A DNA stretch of 64,000 nucleotides from Nitrospinaceae bacterium (GCA_021604505.1 BQJC01000003.1:534439-598438); one strand, 5' to 3'; positions 7,885 to 17,281 are shown, counted from the stretch's first letter. Translations and numbers: made by a program. Notes: generated by a model from the letters alone, not told the origin.

Positions 7885-8760
7885 CTAAGAAATCAATGAG
7901 TACTTTTTCAACACAGATTTCAACCGGACGGCATTTTCCTTTGAAAGCGGCGATAACGGGGATCTCAATTCGTCCCCCATTTTTCCCATGAGAGCCAGAG
8001 CCGTCTTCACAGGAACCGGATTGGTGTCGATGAACAGCGTCTCATTGATCTCCATCAGTTCATAATGCAGAGCCCGTGCCTGGTCCCCGTCTCCGTTTTC
8101 TGCCGCATGGCATAATTGGGAAACCTTCTCGGGAAGCACGTTCGCCGTCACCGAGATGACGCCTTTTCCTCCAATCGCCAGAATGGGCCAAAGCAAAGGA
8201 TCGTCTCCGGAAAGAACGGTGAAATCCTTGCCGCATAGAGAAATGACCTCGCTGATCTGCGTTAAAGACCCGGAAGCTTCCTTGATTCCCACGATGTTGT
8301 CGATCCCGGACAAACGTTTTACCGTCTCCGGAAGCATGTTCACCGAAGTTCTGCCCGGAACATTATATAAAATGATCGGCAGATCGGTCTCTTTGGCGAG
8401 TGAGGAAAAATGTTGAAACAACCCTTCCTGACTCGGCTTGTTGTAATATGGCGTGATCTGCAACGATCCATCCACGCCGGCCTTCTGGGCGTGCTGAGTC
8501 AACTCAGCCGCTTCCCAGGTGGAATTAGATCCCGTCCCGGCCAACACTTTCGCCCGGCCTTTACACGCATCCACGGTGATGCCAATGACTTTATCGTGCT
8601 CCTCGTGGCTCAACGTAGCAGACTCCCCCGTTGTTCCACAGGGGACGATTCCCTGTGTGCCGCCTGCGATCTGAAACTCGATCAATTCTCTCAGCGCCTT
8701 CTCGTCGACTTTGCCATTTTTGAAGGGTGTGACGATGGCAACCAGGGATCCTTCAAACAT
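7885..8760 (-). CDS. dapA: 4-hydroxy-tetrahydrodipicolinate synthase
   Basis: DapA condenses pyruvate with aspartate semialdehyde, the first committed step to lysine and diaminopimelate. The 291-residue protein shows the family landmarks: GTTGESATLS, the active-site tyrosine in ITPYYNKPSQEGL, NVPGRTSVN and the Schiff-base lysine in VGIKEASGSL. Its length is normal. It sits between dapF (28 bases upstream) and dapB, so meso-DAP synthesis for peptidoglycan is encoded as one unit here. Confidence 0.97.
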   Translation of the reverse strand: MFEGSLVAIVTPFKNGKVDEKALRELIEFQIAGGTQGIVPCGTTGESATLSHEEHDKVIGITVDACKGRAKVLAGTGSNSTWEAAELTQHAQKAGVDGSLQITPYYNKPSQEGLFQHFSSLAKETDLPIILYNVPGRTSVNMLPETVKRLSGIDNIVGIKEASGSLTQISEVISLCGKDFTVLSGDDPLLWPILAIGGKGVISVTANVLPEKVSQLCHAAENGDGDQARALHYELMEINETLFIDTNPVPVKTALALMGKMGDELRSPLSPLSKENAVRLKSVLKKYSLIS

Positions 8761-8788
8761 ACAATTCGTTCTCCAGGCAATTTTTTAA

Positions 8789-9601
8789 TTACAATTCAAC
8801 GAGGGTGCCCTCGAAGGTGATCTTCGCAGGCCCTTCAAGGTAGACATCTTCAATCAGCTTGTCGGAAGGATTGAAATGAATTTTGAGAATGTCCCCGCCG
8901 CGGGTTTTGACCTCGACAGGGGGCTTCACCTGTTTCCGGTAAGACGCCAGCAAAGCCGACGCAACCGCCCCGGTTCCACAGGCCAGGGTTTCGCCTTCGA
9001 TGCCCCGCTCGTAGGTGCGAATGCTCAAGGCGTTGCCGTTTTTTTTCTGCACCCAGTCCACATTGGTTCCCGCCGGGGCGAATTTCGGGTGAAAACGGAT
9101 CGCGTGTCCGACAGCCTGAATGTCCACCGCTTCCAGGTCATCCGCGTAGACGATGGCATGCGGAACCCCGGTGTTGATGCTGTCCACGTTATAGGCGACG
9201 CCGTTCAAATCGATGTCGATATTCTGTATGAAATCCGCAGGCTTCGTCAGTTTGACCTTCACCGTGTGTCCGCTCACTTCAGCGGTGATGATTCCCGCTG
9301 TGGTCTCAAACGACAAATTACTGGGCGCAATTTTATTTTCATAGGCGTAGCGGGCCACACAGCGTCCGCCATTACCGCACATTTCAGCGGAACTGCCGTC
9401 ATTGTTATAAAAATCCCATTTGAAATCGGCCACATCGGAATTTTCAATGAAGATCACACCGTCCGCCCCAACAGATGTTTTTGGCGCACAGACCCTGCTC
9501 GCAAAATCGCGTTTGGCTTCATCAGCCACAACTGGAACGCGGTTGTCGATGACGACAAAATCATTGCCACTGCCACTCATTTTTGTAAACTTGATTGCCA
9601 C
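8789..9601 (-). CDS. dapF: Diaminopimelate epimerase
   Basis: DapF interconverts LL- and meso-diaminopimelate by a two-cysteine proton-transfer mechanism. The 270-residue protein carries both catalytic-cysteine contexts, MCGNGGRCVARYA and ETLACGTGAVAS, plus the N-terminal KMSGSGNDFVVID. It is the first gene of the minus-strand lysine operon, with about 230 bases to the divergent cupin gene, so the operon promoter should lie between 9602 and 9800. I saw no clear lysine riboswitch there. Confidence 0.97.
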   Translation of the reverse strand: MAIKFTKMSGSGNDFVVIDNRVPVVADEAKRDFASRVCAPKTSVGADGVIFIENSDVADFKWDFYNNDGSSAEMCGNGGRCVARYAYENKIAPSNLSFETTAGIITAEVSGHTVKVKLTKPADFIQNIDIDLNGVAYNVDSINTGVPHAIVYADDLEAVDIQAVGHAIRFHPKFAPAGTNVDWVQKKNGNALSIRTYERGIEGETLACGTGAVASALLASYRKQVKPPVEVKTRGGDILKIHFNPSDKLIEDVYLEGPAKITFEGTLVEL

Positions 9602-9799
9602 GACCCACTCCTAAATATTCGGTCTCTATTAGATGCCAATTGCCCGGGTTTGATTCCCTTTATCACAACACTTTCAATATTTAATGACCATTTGGGGAGG
9701 AAACTCCGGGTTTCAGGCTGGCTCATATCCATCGAATAGGTGAGCGAATGTTATCACAGGGTTCCTTTCCGCGTCAAACGGCCCTCTCCTGCGCAAGAA

Positions 9800-9808
9800 T
9801 GCTATAAT
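9800..9808 (+). promoter_or_regulatory. Extended -10 promoter for the cupin gene
   Basis: TGCTATAAT at 9800-9808 matches the extended -10 element (TG-N-TATAAT) of vegetative sigma factors. No good -35 box lies 17 bases upstream, which is usual for extended -10 promoters. Transcription would start near 9815, just before the strong ribosome site aaggaggtg at 9820-9828 and the ATG at 9832. Confidence 0.5.
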
Positions 9809-9831
9809 CATTATCGTTAAGGAGGTGTGCC

Positions 9832-10239
9832 ATGACACTGGATCTGAAAAAAGGCGTGACCCGCATCCGCGCGGGAAAAGAAATCATGACCCGGCAGAAA
9901 ATCCCGTATTTCACCGGAATCTCCAGGGAATCTGCAGGGGCTCAGGGTATTTCCATGAATCTGGTGGTCATTCCTGCCGGAGCCAAAGGCGACCCGCATT
10001 ACCATAAAGATTTTGAAACCGCGATCTACATTCTGGAAGGCCAGGTCGACAACCGCTATGGAGAAAACCTGAAAGAATCCGTCTTGACCCAAAAAGGCGA
10101 TTTCCTGTTCATCCCGCCGGGAGTCCCGCATCAACCGGTCAATCTGAGCGTGACCGAGCCCGCTATCGCCATCGTTTCCAGAAATGATCCCAACGAGATG
10201 GAAAACGTGGTGATGTACAAAGCAGAGGAAGACAAATAA
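9832..10239 (+). CDS. Cupin-domain protein
   Basis: This is a 135-residue single-domain cupin. Cupin motif 1 is visible as GDPHYHKDFETAIYILEGQ (metal ligands H, H and E), and motif 2 as GDFLFIPPGVPHQPVN (H ligand). Such proteins bind a divalent metal in a small beta-barrel and may be oxygenases, isomerases or sugar-binding sensors; the sequence does not decide between these. There is no signal peptide. A strong ribosome site (aaggagg) precedes the ATG. The stop is followed after two bases by the HNH-like gene, although the very different base composition of that gene suggests they were brought together recently. Confidence 0.85.
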   Translation: MTLDLKKGVTRIRAGKEIMTRQKIPYFTGISRESAGAQGISMNLVVIPAGAKGDPHYHKDFETAIYILEGQVDNRYGENLKESVLTQKGDFLFIPPGVPHQPVNLSVTEPAIAIVSRNDPNEMENVVMYKAEEDK

Positions 10240-10241
10240 AA

Positions 10242-10949
10242 ATGGTAATAAACAGAAAAAAAATAACCCTGTGCTATTTATGTGGGAAGAGTTTAAAAGG
10301 TGAAATAAATGTTGACCATCTTCCTCCTAGACAGTTTTATGGAAAGGAAGTAAGAAAAACATGTAATCCTCAGCTATTAACCATTCCTGTCCATAAGATT
10401 TGCAATAAATCTTATCAATATGATGAGGATTATTTTGTAAACACTTTAGCGCCATTTGGGAAAAACTCAAATTCAGGTAGAGCGGTGCTTAAAGACATAG
10501 GCTCAAAATTTAGAACTGGCGATAATGCAGGCTTGATAAATACCATATTGAGCGAATTCGATGATCGTCCCAGTGGAATCATTCTTCCAAAAAATAAGTT
10601 AATCAAAAGGTTTCAGGGAGATCGAGTTCACCGAGTTGCTTGGAAAATTATCCGCGGGTTATTTTTTATCCACGAAAAAAACGTTTTACCCGAAAACATG
10701 TACAGCAAATTGGAAATTATAGCCCCTGATGAGCGTCCCCCGGATTATTTCTTTTCTCTAAACGACAAACCTTTTTTGGGTAAACATCCAGGCGTTTTTG
10801 ATTATAAATATACTCAATTCCCAGAAGTTCATAATATGTATCTTTGGGGCATGCTTTTATGGGATAGCTTGATAATGCTTATAATGTTTCATGATCTGGA
10901 TTGCAAATGTGATGCCTGCGAAAAAAGAAATAACAAGCTATCAGCCTAA
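10242..10949 (+). CDS. HNH-endonuclease-like protein, AT-rich, probably acquired
   Basis: This 235-residue protein starts with a zinc knuckle (CYLCGK) followed by NVDHLPPRQFY and LTIPVHKICNKSYQYDEDYF. This reads as a degenerate HNH nuclease core: Asp-His, then a second His with a Cys-Asn. A second CxxC (CDAC) lies near the C-terminus. The remaining 150 residues match nothing I recognise. The gene is clearly AT-richer than its neighbours and has no visible ribosome site, relying on its position two bases after the cupin stop. This fits a transferred gene, perhaps from a defence or mobile-element context. Nuclease activity is inference from the motif. Confidence 0.6.
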   Translation: MVINRKKITLCYLCGKSLKGEINVDHLPPRQFYGKEVRKTCNPQLLTIPVHKICNKSYQYDEDYFVNTLAPFGKNSNSGRAVLKDIGSKFRTGDNAGLINTILSEFDDRPSGIILPKNKLIKRFQGDRVHRVAWKIIRGLFFIHEKNVLPENMYSKLEIIAPDERPPDYFFSLNDKPFLGKHPGVFDYKYTQFPEVHNMYLWGMLLWDSLIMLIMFHDLDCKCDACEKRNNKLSA

Positions 10950-10975
10950 GGAAGACAAATAAAGGAAGATTTCCG

Positions 10976-12787
10976 TCAGACCATCCCCACAGGGCTATGA
11001 GGGGCGTGCAGCCGTTGATCGGGGCGCATTTGCAACTGCGACAGCTTGTTGGTTTTAAACCGCTCGACGTAAAGGAAGATATACTCGCGCACACAGGTCC
11101 TGAGGTCCCACTTGGGGTCGTGTTTTTTCTCGAACTCGCCGAACACATCCAGCGCTTCCTGAATGCTCAATCCCTTTTCCACCGTGAAATAATAGTCCAG
11201 CGCCAGATCCCATTCCGGGTTCTTGTAATAAGACAATCCGTATTTCTCCGGCTCAAAAGCAATGGGGCTGTATTTGCCGAGCACAAAAGTCATGAAACCC
11301 AGAGACTGGATATTTTCACGGTTTTCATGCACAAAGTTTTTACTGTCCTCCACTTCTTCCAGGGTTTCACCGGGGAATCCAAAAAAGCCCATGATGTGAT
11401 TCCAGATGCCTGCATTCGACGCCATTCTGAGATTCGTCCGAATGGCCTCCAAATCCGTCGCCTTGTCCATCAGTTTCAACACCCGCTGGTTGCCCGATTC
11501 ATAGCCGAAATGCAGATAGCGGCAACCGGAGTCCCAGGCATCCTGCCAGACCGGTTCATCGAGAAGCGATTCTTCAAACCGCATGTGCGTGGTCCACACG
11601 ATATCCGATTTTTTCTCGATCAATTGACGCGATAATTTACGGAACAAAGCCGGAGGGTAAGACTCATCGGTGAAGTGAAAAAACCGGGTCTGGTATTTTT
11701 TCTTGAGGTGTTCGATCTCCTCAACGATTTGATCCACCTGCTTGGTGCGGAATCCTTCCACATAGCCCTGGAAATGATCGCAAAACGTGCACCGCCCCCA
11801 GTAACAGCCGCGCGTTGCCAGATAAGGCAGAATGAGTTCCGGGACGAAGTATTTGTCCAGTGGAATGCCGTCGAAATCGGGCGGCGGCAGTTGGGACAAA
11901 TCTTCCGAACGCACTTCCTTGTTCACGTGAATGCCTTGCTCGTCTTTATAGATGAGATTGGGCAAACCGGAAAAATTGCGTTTATTTTCTATCGCATCAA
12001 TCAACTGCAAAAATGCATTTTCGCCCTCATAAACCACGGCGCTGTCGAAATATTGAAATAAATTGTCCGTTTCACAAAACACATCGCGCAAGCGAGTGAC
12101 GATATTGCCGCCTAAGGTGATGTGTGTGTCGGGAAAGTCTTCCTTGATCATCTTGCAAAAGGTGAACGTCGAGATCAATTGCTTCTGCTGAACGATAGAG
12201 ATTCCAACCACGCCGGGCCGTTCCTTTTCCATGACCGGAAAAATCAAGCGCCGGTAAACGTCGCGGTAGACATTGATCTGGTCATCGTCCAGAGCCTCGA
12301 TGATTTCACTGGACATAAAGGGCTTGTAAACCAGATCCGTCTCGATCGGAGGGAAACAGATCTGCGCCGGATAATAGGCCATGGAAATCATACCCATTAT
12401 CTGATGCAGACAGTCCGTAGCCCATTCGAGTTGATCGATATCGTAAAACGCCTCGCTCCTTAAAATCGCTTTGGCTTTTTCGATATCGCCTTTGAATTGG
12501 CCGACCAGTTCAGGCGTGCAGGATTTCAGCTGGTTCAAGAGGGTCTGCTCTTCTTCATCCAACGTCCGTTGTCCCCCGACAACTTCCAGATGACGAAGTT
12601 CATTCCCGATCCGTTTGAAAGCATGATCCAGAAAGGGAGCGCTGAAAAACAAGTCGTACATTTCAACATTGATATCTTTCTGCACGACTTCATGCCCGGC
12701 AGGACGCAAAACTGACGTCAAGGAAGGCAAACTTAAATACGGTTCCGAAGGTAGCCAGTCGGGTGGAAAAAGGAGCAGGACTTTCAT
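10976..12787 (-). CDS. B12-binding-domain radical SAM protein (paralogue 1)
   Basis: This 603-residue protein has an N-terminal cobalamin-binding-type Rossmann region (KVLLLFPPDWLPSEPYLSLPSL, then VGISIVQQKQLIS and HITLGGNIVTRL) and a radical SAM core with the cluster motif CYWGRCTFCDH near the middle. Radical SAM enzymes of this group use SAM and often B12 for methylations or rearrangements on unreactive carbons. The substrate cannot be read here. It is closely related to the gene directly upstream (start motifs, length, cluster region), so the pair arose by tandem duplication and is probably co-transcribed, with 28 bases between them. The ribosome site aggaat precedes the ATG. Confidence 0.85.
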   Translation of the reverse strand: MKVLLLFPPDWLPSEPYLSLPSLTSVLRPAGHEVVQKDINVEMYDLFFSAPFLDHAFKRIGNELRHLEVVGGQRTLDEEEQTLLNQLKSCTPELVGQFKGDIEKAKAILRSEAFYDIDQLEWATDCLHQIMGMISMAYYPAQICFPPIETDLVYKPFMSSEIIEALDDDQINVYRDVYRRLIFPVMEKERPGVVGISIVQQKQLISTFTFCKMIKEDFPDTHITLGGNIVTRLRDVFCETDNLFQYFDSAVVYEGENAFLQLIDAIENKRNFSGLPNLIYKDEQGIHVNKEVRSEDLSQLPPPDFDGIPLDKYFVPELILPYLATRGCYWGRCTFCDHFQGYVEGFRTKQVDQIVEEIEHLKKKYQTRFFHFTDESYPPALFRKLSRQLIEKKSDIVWTTHMRFEESLLDEPVWQDAWDSGCRYLHFGYESGNQRVLKLMDKATDLEAIRTNLRMASNAGIWNHIMGFFGFPGETLEEVEDSKNFVHENRENIQSLGFMTFVLGKYSPIAFEPEKYGLSYYKNPEWDLALDYYFTVEKGLSIQEALDVFGEFEKKHDPKWDLRTCVREYIFLYVERFKTNKLSQLQMRPDQRLHAPHSPVGMV

Positions 12788-12815
12788 TAGGTCATTCCTA
12801 AAATTAAAGAATCAA

Positions 12816-14618
12816 TCACGCCTTGCAAAGCGCTTTATCCTCATCTTCCGTCGCCGATGTTTTTCCACTCAACGCCTCCTTGCCAAATTTGTCAAGGTAG
12901 AGCAAAAAATGTTCTCTCGGCAGTGTGCCCCAAACCTTGAGAGAGGGAAATTTTTCCTCCGCCAGTTTGATGCACTGACTGTTCATTTCAACGGCTTCCT
13001 CGCGCGACATCCCCTTCTCGGCAACAAAGTCAAGGTTCATTGCGATATTGGCCTCGGGGTCCTGGATGATTTTTGTGATCGCAAATTTTTCCGGGTACTG
13101 ATAGCAACTCGAATCCCGGTTCAAAAGAAACACCCCCGGTCCGAAGGAATGAATGGAGTCGAGGTTGTCCATCAGAAAATCGGTGGTCTCCTGCGCTTCC
13201 TCACGCGTTTCCGTGGGGAATCCATAAAACAGAAACGAATGGTTCCAGATGCCGGCGCCACTGCTTTTCTTCAAAACGTCGCGCTCCACTTCCTTGCAGG
13301 TTCCCTTGTCGATCAGGGCGAGAATCCGGTCGTTGGCGCTCTCCAGGCCAAACATCAGGAAAATGAAGCCCGCCTGTTTCATCTTGGAAAACAGAGTTTC
13401 GTCCATGACCTTTTCGAATTTCAACAAGGCCAGCGCCCGGATGTCAACGCCGCGTTCGATCATCAATTCGGAAATATCGTTCAACGCATGCGGCGACATC
13501 GCTTCGTCGGAAAAGGTGAAATACTTCGTCTGGTATTTTTCAGAAAGAGCCGTCAACTCGTCCACCATTTGCTCGGTCCGCTGTTTGCCATAGCGGTGCC
13601 CGTAAATAAAACTGTGCGTGCAGAAGGTGCATTTTCCCCAGTAGCATCCGCGGCTCTGCAATACCGGAATGATGGGATAAGGCGACAGGTACCGGTCCAT
13701 CGGCAATCCTTCGAACGTCGGCGAAGGAATTTCTTCAAAGCGCAATTCCACCCGTTCTTTATTGATGCAAACCTCACCCTGATCGAGAAACATGAGATTG
13801 GGGACTTCCCGCAAAGTCGACCCTTTTTTCAAAGTGGTCAGCAGTTGATGGAGCGGGTCTTCACCTTCGAACAGCACGATGCTGTGGCAGAAATCGTCGA
13901 AAAACTCAGGATGGCTTTTTAGCTGGCTGGCGTTGACGCTGAAAATCGGTCCGCCGAGCGTAACGTGCAGATGCGGATGCCTCTCCTTCAACATACGGGC
14001 CAGCGTCAACCCCGGAATGATCTGTGAGATACCGACGATAGAAATCCCCACCACGTCATAATTGTCCCAGGCTTCAGTGGGAAGCAGAGTCTCGTCGTAC
14101 AACTCGATAAACGGATTGGTTTCGATATCTTGAGTGAACTGCCGCGCCTTAAACGTCGATTCTTCGGCCCGTGTCCCGCTTTCAAACGTCGAAAGAGAGA
14201 AAATCGACGGCGAATACGCATCGGACACCAGCTTCAGCGCCGACTTGATGATCATGTCCGCCTGCTGATAAGAATCGAAATCAAAGAACCGGTCGGGAGT
14301 CCGCATCACCGTTTTCGCATCTTCCACCTGGGAAATGATGGCGTCGGAAAACTGGATACCGGTCGAAAGAACATCCAGAAAAGATTTTTCCTTTATGGTA
14401 AACGAACTCTTGGAACGAATCGCTTCCAGCCGGTTCTGCATCCTGGCAACCACTTTTTGCAACCGGTCGGCAGACAGGAAATGATCGTAGGACTCAATAT
14501 TAAAATCTCGCTGGGCGGCTTCCCAGCCCTTGGACTGCAAATAGGCAGTCAGATACGGGGTGCTCAGATAGGGCTGAGATGGATACCACTGTGCTGGAAA
14601 TATCAAAAGCGTTTTCAT
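12816..14618 (-). CDS. B12-binding-domain radical SAM protein (paralogue 2)
   Basis: This 600-residue protein has the same architecture as the next gene on this strand. The N-terminal Rossmann region begins KTLLIFPAQWYPSQPYLSTPYL, the central cobalamin-domain phrases are VGISIVGISQIIPG and HVTLGGPIFSVN, and the radical SAM cluster motif is CYWGKCTFCTH. The downstream parts align with the paralogue (FGLESANDRILALIDKGT against FGYESGNQRVLKLMDKAT; FYGFPTETREEAQ against FFGFPGETLEEVE). The two may form a heterodimer or act in sequence on a similar molecule. No nearby gene names a pathway. The N-terminal PSQPYLS region lacks the classical DxHxxG, so cobalamin binding needs proof. Confidence 0.85.
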   Translation of the reverse strand: MKTLLIFPAQWYPSQPYLSTPYLTAYLQSKGWEAAQRDFNIESYDHFLSADRLQKVVARMQNRLEAIRSKSSFTIKEKSFLDVLSTGIQFSDAIISQVEDAKTVMRTPDRFFDFDSYQQADMIIKSALKLVSDAYSPSIFSLSTFESGTRAEESTFKARQFTQDIETNPFIELYDETLLPTEAWDNYDVVGISIVGISQIIPGLTLARMLKERHPHLHVTLGGPIFSVNASQLKSHPEFFDDFCHSIVLFEGEDPLHQLLTTLKKGSTLREVPNLMFLDQGEVCINKERVELRFEEIPSPTFEGLPMDRYLSPYPIIPVLQSRGCYWGKCTFCTHSFIYGHRYGKQRTEQMVDELTALSEKYQTKYFTFSDEAMSPHALNDISELMIERGVDIRALALLKFEKVMDETLFSKMKQAGFIFLMFGLESANDRILALIDKGTCKEVERDVLKKSSGAGIWNHSFLFYGFPTETREEAQETTDFLMDNLDSIHSFGPGVFLLNRDSSCYQYPEKFAITKIIQDPEANIAMNLDFVAEKGMSREEAVEMNSQCIKLAEEKFPSLKVWGTLPREHFLLYLDKFGKEALSGKTSATEDEDKALCKA

Positions 14619-15008
14619 GGTTGATTTATCATAACATTATTAGGCTGGGTTTCCCAAAATTAGAGGGTTTGCCGCACCATTTCGGCATGCCCAAGCATTC
14701 TAAACAGGTTAAAATTTGCGGAACAAATCCAATTGACATAAAAAACGCGCAACGTATAATCAGACCCTTATATAGAAAATCAAATGTCAACCTTCGGTAA
14801 ACATGGCGGTTAAGGGGTTCTTCCCGATCGGTTCGTCAGCGGGGTCAGGGCAGAAAGTTTTACCTGTTTTCCACTCCAACCGGCGTTGTTTGCCTTTAAT
14901 TTTGTTGATTGTCGACTCAACCCTTTTGTATTCTAAATTCATCGTACAATTTAAAAATATTTTGGGTTTCCTGAGCCAAGAGAACCCTGGAGAAATAATG
15001 AGGTCAAA
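14619..15008. other. Non-coding divergent intergenic region, about 390 bases
   Basis: No convincing gene lies between the minus-strand radical SAM gene and the plus-strand NHL gene. The stretch is AT-rich and contains one near-consensus promoter (14733-14760) pointing to the right, leaving a long leader of roughly 240 bases before the NHL gene. I could not fold any known riboswitch or a clear terminator in the leader. Confidence 0.5.
14733..14760 (+). promoter_or_regulatory. Near-perfect sigma70 promoter upstream of the NHL gene
   Basis: TTGACA at 14733-14738 and TATAAT at 14755-14760 are separated by 16 bases, one base short of the ideal 17. Both hexamers are exact matches to the vegetative consensus. 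Transcription would start near 14767 and run into the NHL-repeat gene at 15009. Confidence 0.75.
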
Positions 15009-17186
15009 ATGCCTGCAGTTATGAGAAAAACCACAAAGTTTTTAACTGTTTTAACCGCTCTTTGTCTGATGACTCCCGCGTTGAGTATTGCCAAAGGGGT
15101 CCCGGCCATCGAGGCTGAGATTTCCCTGGTAGATGGAATCGCCGCAGATAAAAAGGGAAATATTTTTATCGCGACGCACGACCACAACACCATCGACCGG
15201 ATCGATAAGAACGGCATGTTGACCCGGTTCGCAGGTTCCGGAGAATCGGGTTACTCGGGAGATGGCGGCCCGGCCCTAAAAGCCAAGCTCAAAGTTCCTG
15301 CCGGCCTGTTCCACGATAAAGAAGGCAATCTGTACTTTGCCGATCGCGACAACCATGTGGTGAGAAAGGTGGATTCCAAAGGAATCATCACAACCATTGC
15401 AGGAAACGGGACAGCCGGGTTTAGCGGCGACGGCGGCCCAGCGTTAGAGGCCAGTCTCAATCATCCTTCGGGGCTGACGATGGACAGCAAAGGCAATCTC
15501 TATATTTCCGACCGCAGTAACGACCGCATCCGGGTGGTGAGCCCAAAAGGCATCATCAACACCTATGCCGGAATCGGCCGGGATGGTTACGCAGGGGATT
15601 CCGGGCCCGCGATCAAGGCAAGAATCGACAAACCTTTCGGGCTCGCCATCGACAAAAAGGATAACCTCTACATTGCAGATAGAGGCAACAATCGCATCCG
15701 CAAAGTCAGTCCCTCCGGCATCATCACCTCCGTCGCTGGCGACGGCGGTTTCTTTTTTATGGGCGACAATGGGCCTGCCTACCGGGCGAGCGTTGCAGGT
15801 CCAACAGGAGTGGCCGTGGATGACGAGGGCAACATATACATTGCGGACCGCAACAATAACCGCATTCGAATGGTTGATACATTGGGCATGATCCGCACAG
15901 TCGCCGGCACAGGGCAACAGGATTACAACGGAGACGCAGAACTGGCCCGCGACACCAATCTGCATCTGCCCTTCGGATTGTCGCTGGATAAAGAAGGCCG
16001 CCTTTTGGTCATCGACCGCTCTCATTACCGCATACGCAGAATCGATCCATCCAAAGGCAAAGTAGAAACCATTGCAGGCAATGGGAAAAAACAATTCGGC
16101 GGCGACGGCGGTCCCGCAGCCGGAGCCAACTTGAACTTCCCGCATGGAATGGTGGTCGATAAAGAAGGCAGCCTTATATTTTCGGACAAGCAGCATTACC
16201 GTATTCGAAAAATCAGCTCCGCTGGAATCATCACAACCATTGCCGGTAACGGAATCCGAGGCAATGTCGGGGACGGCGGCCCCGCCCTGGAAGCTTCCCT
16301 TTATGGAGTGACGACCCTTCGAATCAACAGCAAGGGAGAAATCTATTTCGTCAGCCCCAGCGGCTTTGTCAGTATCATTCGCAAAATCGATAACCAGGGA
16401 ATCGTTCACCAATTCCTCGAAACGGCAAACGCCGACTACTTAAAAACGATCACGAGCGGCGAATCCCAAGGCTTGTCGATGACCAGTGAAATCGCCGTGA
16501 TCACCCAGTTTTCCGATTTCGTGTTCGACAAAAAAGACAACCTGTATGTCTCCGACCGCATCAATCACCAGATCCGCAAGATTGACCCCCAAGGCCGGGT
16601 CACGACGGTTGCTGGAACGGGCGAATCGGATTTCACCGGAGACGGGGGGCCGGCCACAAAAGCAACCTTCAGGGACCCGCAGGCCCTGGCCATGGACAAG
16701 GAAGGAAATCTGTACATCGGCGATTCGGCAAACAACCGCATCCGTAAAATCGATACCAATGGAATAGTTTCGACCATTGCGGGAAACGGCAAACATAAAG
16801 ACAGCGGTGACGGCGGCCCCGCTCTGGGATCTGGAATCCGGTCCATGGATTATCTCGCGATCAGTCCGGCGGGAGAATTGCACATCGTCGGGTTCAACAC
16901 GCATCGCATCCGTAAAATCACTACAGACGGAAAAATAGTCACCGTGGCCGGGAAAGGATTTCAGGGTTATTTCGGCGATGGCGGTCCTGCCACCGAGGCC
17001 ATGCTCAAGCAACCCGCGGCGGTTGCTTTTGATTCCCAGGGAAACATGTTCATTTCCGACATGGGCAACAACCGGATACGCAAGGTAGATACTGATGGAA
17101 TCATTTCCACTTATGCCGGGACCCACACGTTCGGCTGGGCTCACGATGGAGAAACGGTGGAAATCTATCTGCAAAATTTTCCGTAA
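15009..17186 (+). CDS. Secreted NHL-repeat beta-propeller protein
   Basis: This 725-residue protein has a signal peptide (KFLTVLTALCLMTPALSIA) followed entirely by NHL repeats of about 56 residues. Each has the core pattern DxxGNLYIADRxNxRIRKVDxxGIITTIAG and is followed by a GDGGPAxxAxL turn. I count ten such GDGGPA-like turns and about eleven units, more than one six-bladed propeller needs, so two propellers or a large ring are likely. NHL propellers bind proteins, sugars or RNA; in secreted bacterial proteins the ligand is usually unknown. ATG 15009 is used, with 15021 as an equally possible start. Confidence 0.85.
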   Translation: MPAVMRKTTKFLTVLTALCLMTPALSIAKGVPAIEAEISLVDGIAADKKGNIFIATHDHNTIDRIDKNGMLTRFAGSGESGYSGDGGPALKAKLKVPAGLFHDKEGNLYFADRDNHVVRKVDSKGIITTIAGNGTAGFSGDGGPALEASLNHPSGLTMDSKGNLYISDRSNDRIRVVSPKGIINTYAGIGRDGYAGDSGPAIKARIDKPFGLAIDKKDNLYIADRGNNRIRKVSPSGIITSVAGDGGFFFMGDNGPAYRASVAGPTGVAVDDEGNIYIADRNNNRIRMVDTLGMIRTVAGTGQQDYNGDAELARDTNLHLPFGLSLDKEGRLLVIDRSHYRIRRIDPSKGKVETIAGNGKKQFGGDGGPAAGANLNFPHGMVVDKEGSLIFSDKQHYRIRKISSAGIITTIAGNGIRGNVGDGGPALEASLYGVTTLRINSKGEIYFVSPSGFVSIIRKIDNQGIVHQFLETANADYLKTITSGESQGLSMTSEIAVITQFSDFVFDKKDNLYVSDRINHQIRKIDPQGRVTTVAGTGESDFTGDGGPATKATFRDPQALAMDKEGNLYIGDSANNRIRKIDTNGIVSTIAGNGKHKDSGDGGPALGSGIRSMDYLAISPAGELHIVGFNTHRIRKITTDGKIVTVAGKGFQGYFGDGGPATEAMLKQPAAVAFDSQGNMFISDMGNNRIRKVDTDGIISTYAGTHTFGWAHDGETVEIYLQNFP

Positions 17187-17281
17187 TAGCTTTCAAGAGT
17201 TTGAATAGGACAGAGGTTGACCAGGCACATTTCAAGCTCCAATAAATTTTTTCGACAATGATCCTTCTGGAGAGAATAGCA

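Noticed and set aside
9602-9790. Lysine riboswitch before the dap operon
   Set aside because: I could not find the conserved lysine-box segments on the minus strand.
12669-13922. 417-codon plus-strand frame opposite the radical SAM genes
   Set aside because: The Arg/Phe/His-rich translation is typical of a reverse-strand shadow, and it runs across the gap between two real minus-strand genes.
15444-16412. 322-codon minus-strand frame inside the NHL gene
   Set aside because: It mirrors the regular repeats on the other strand; the length comes from repeat periodicity, not from coding.
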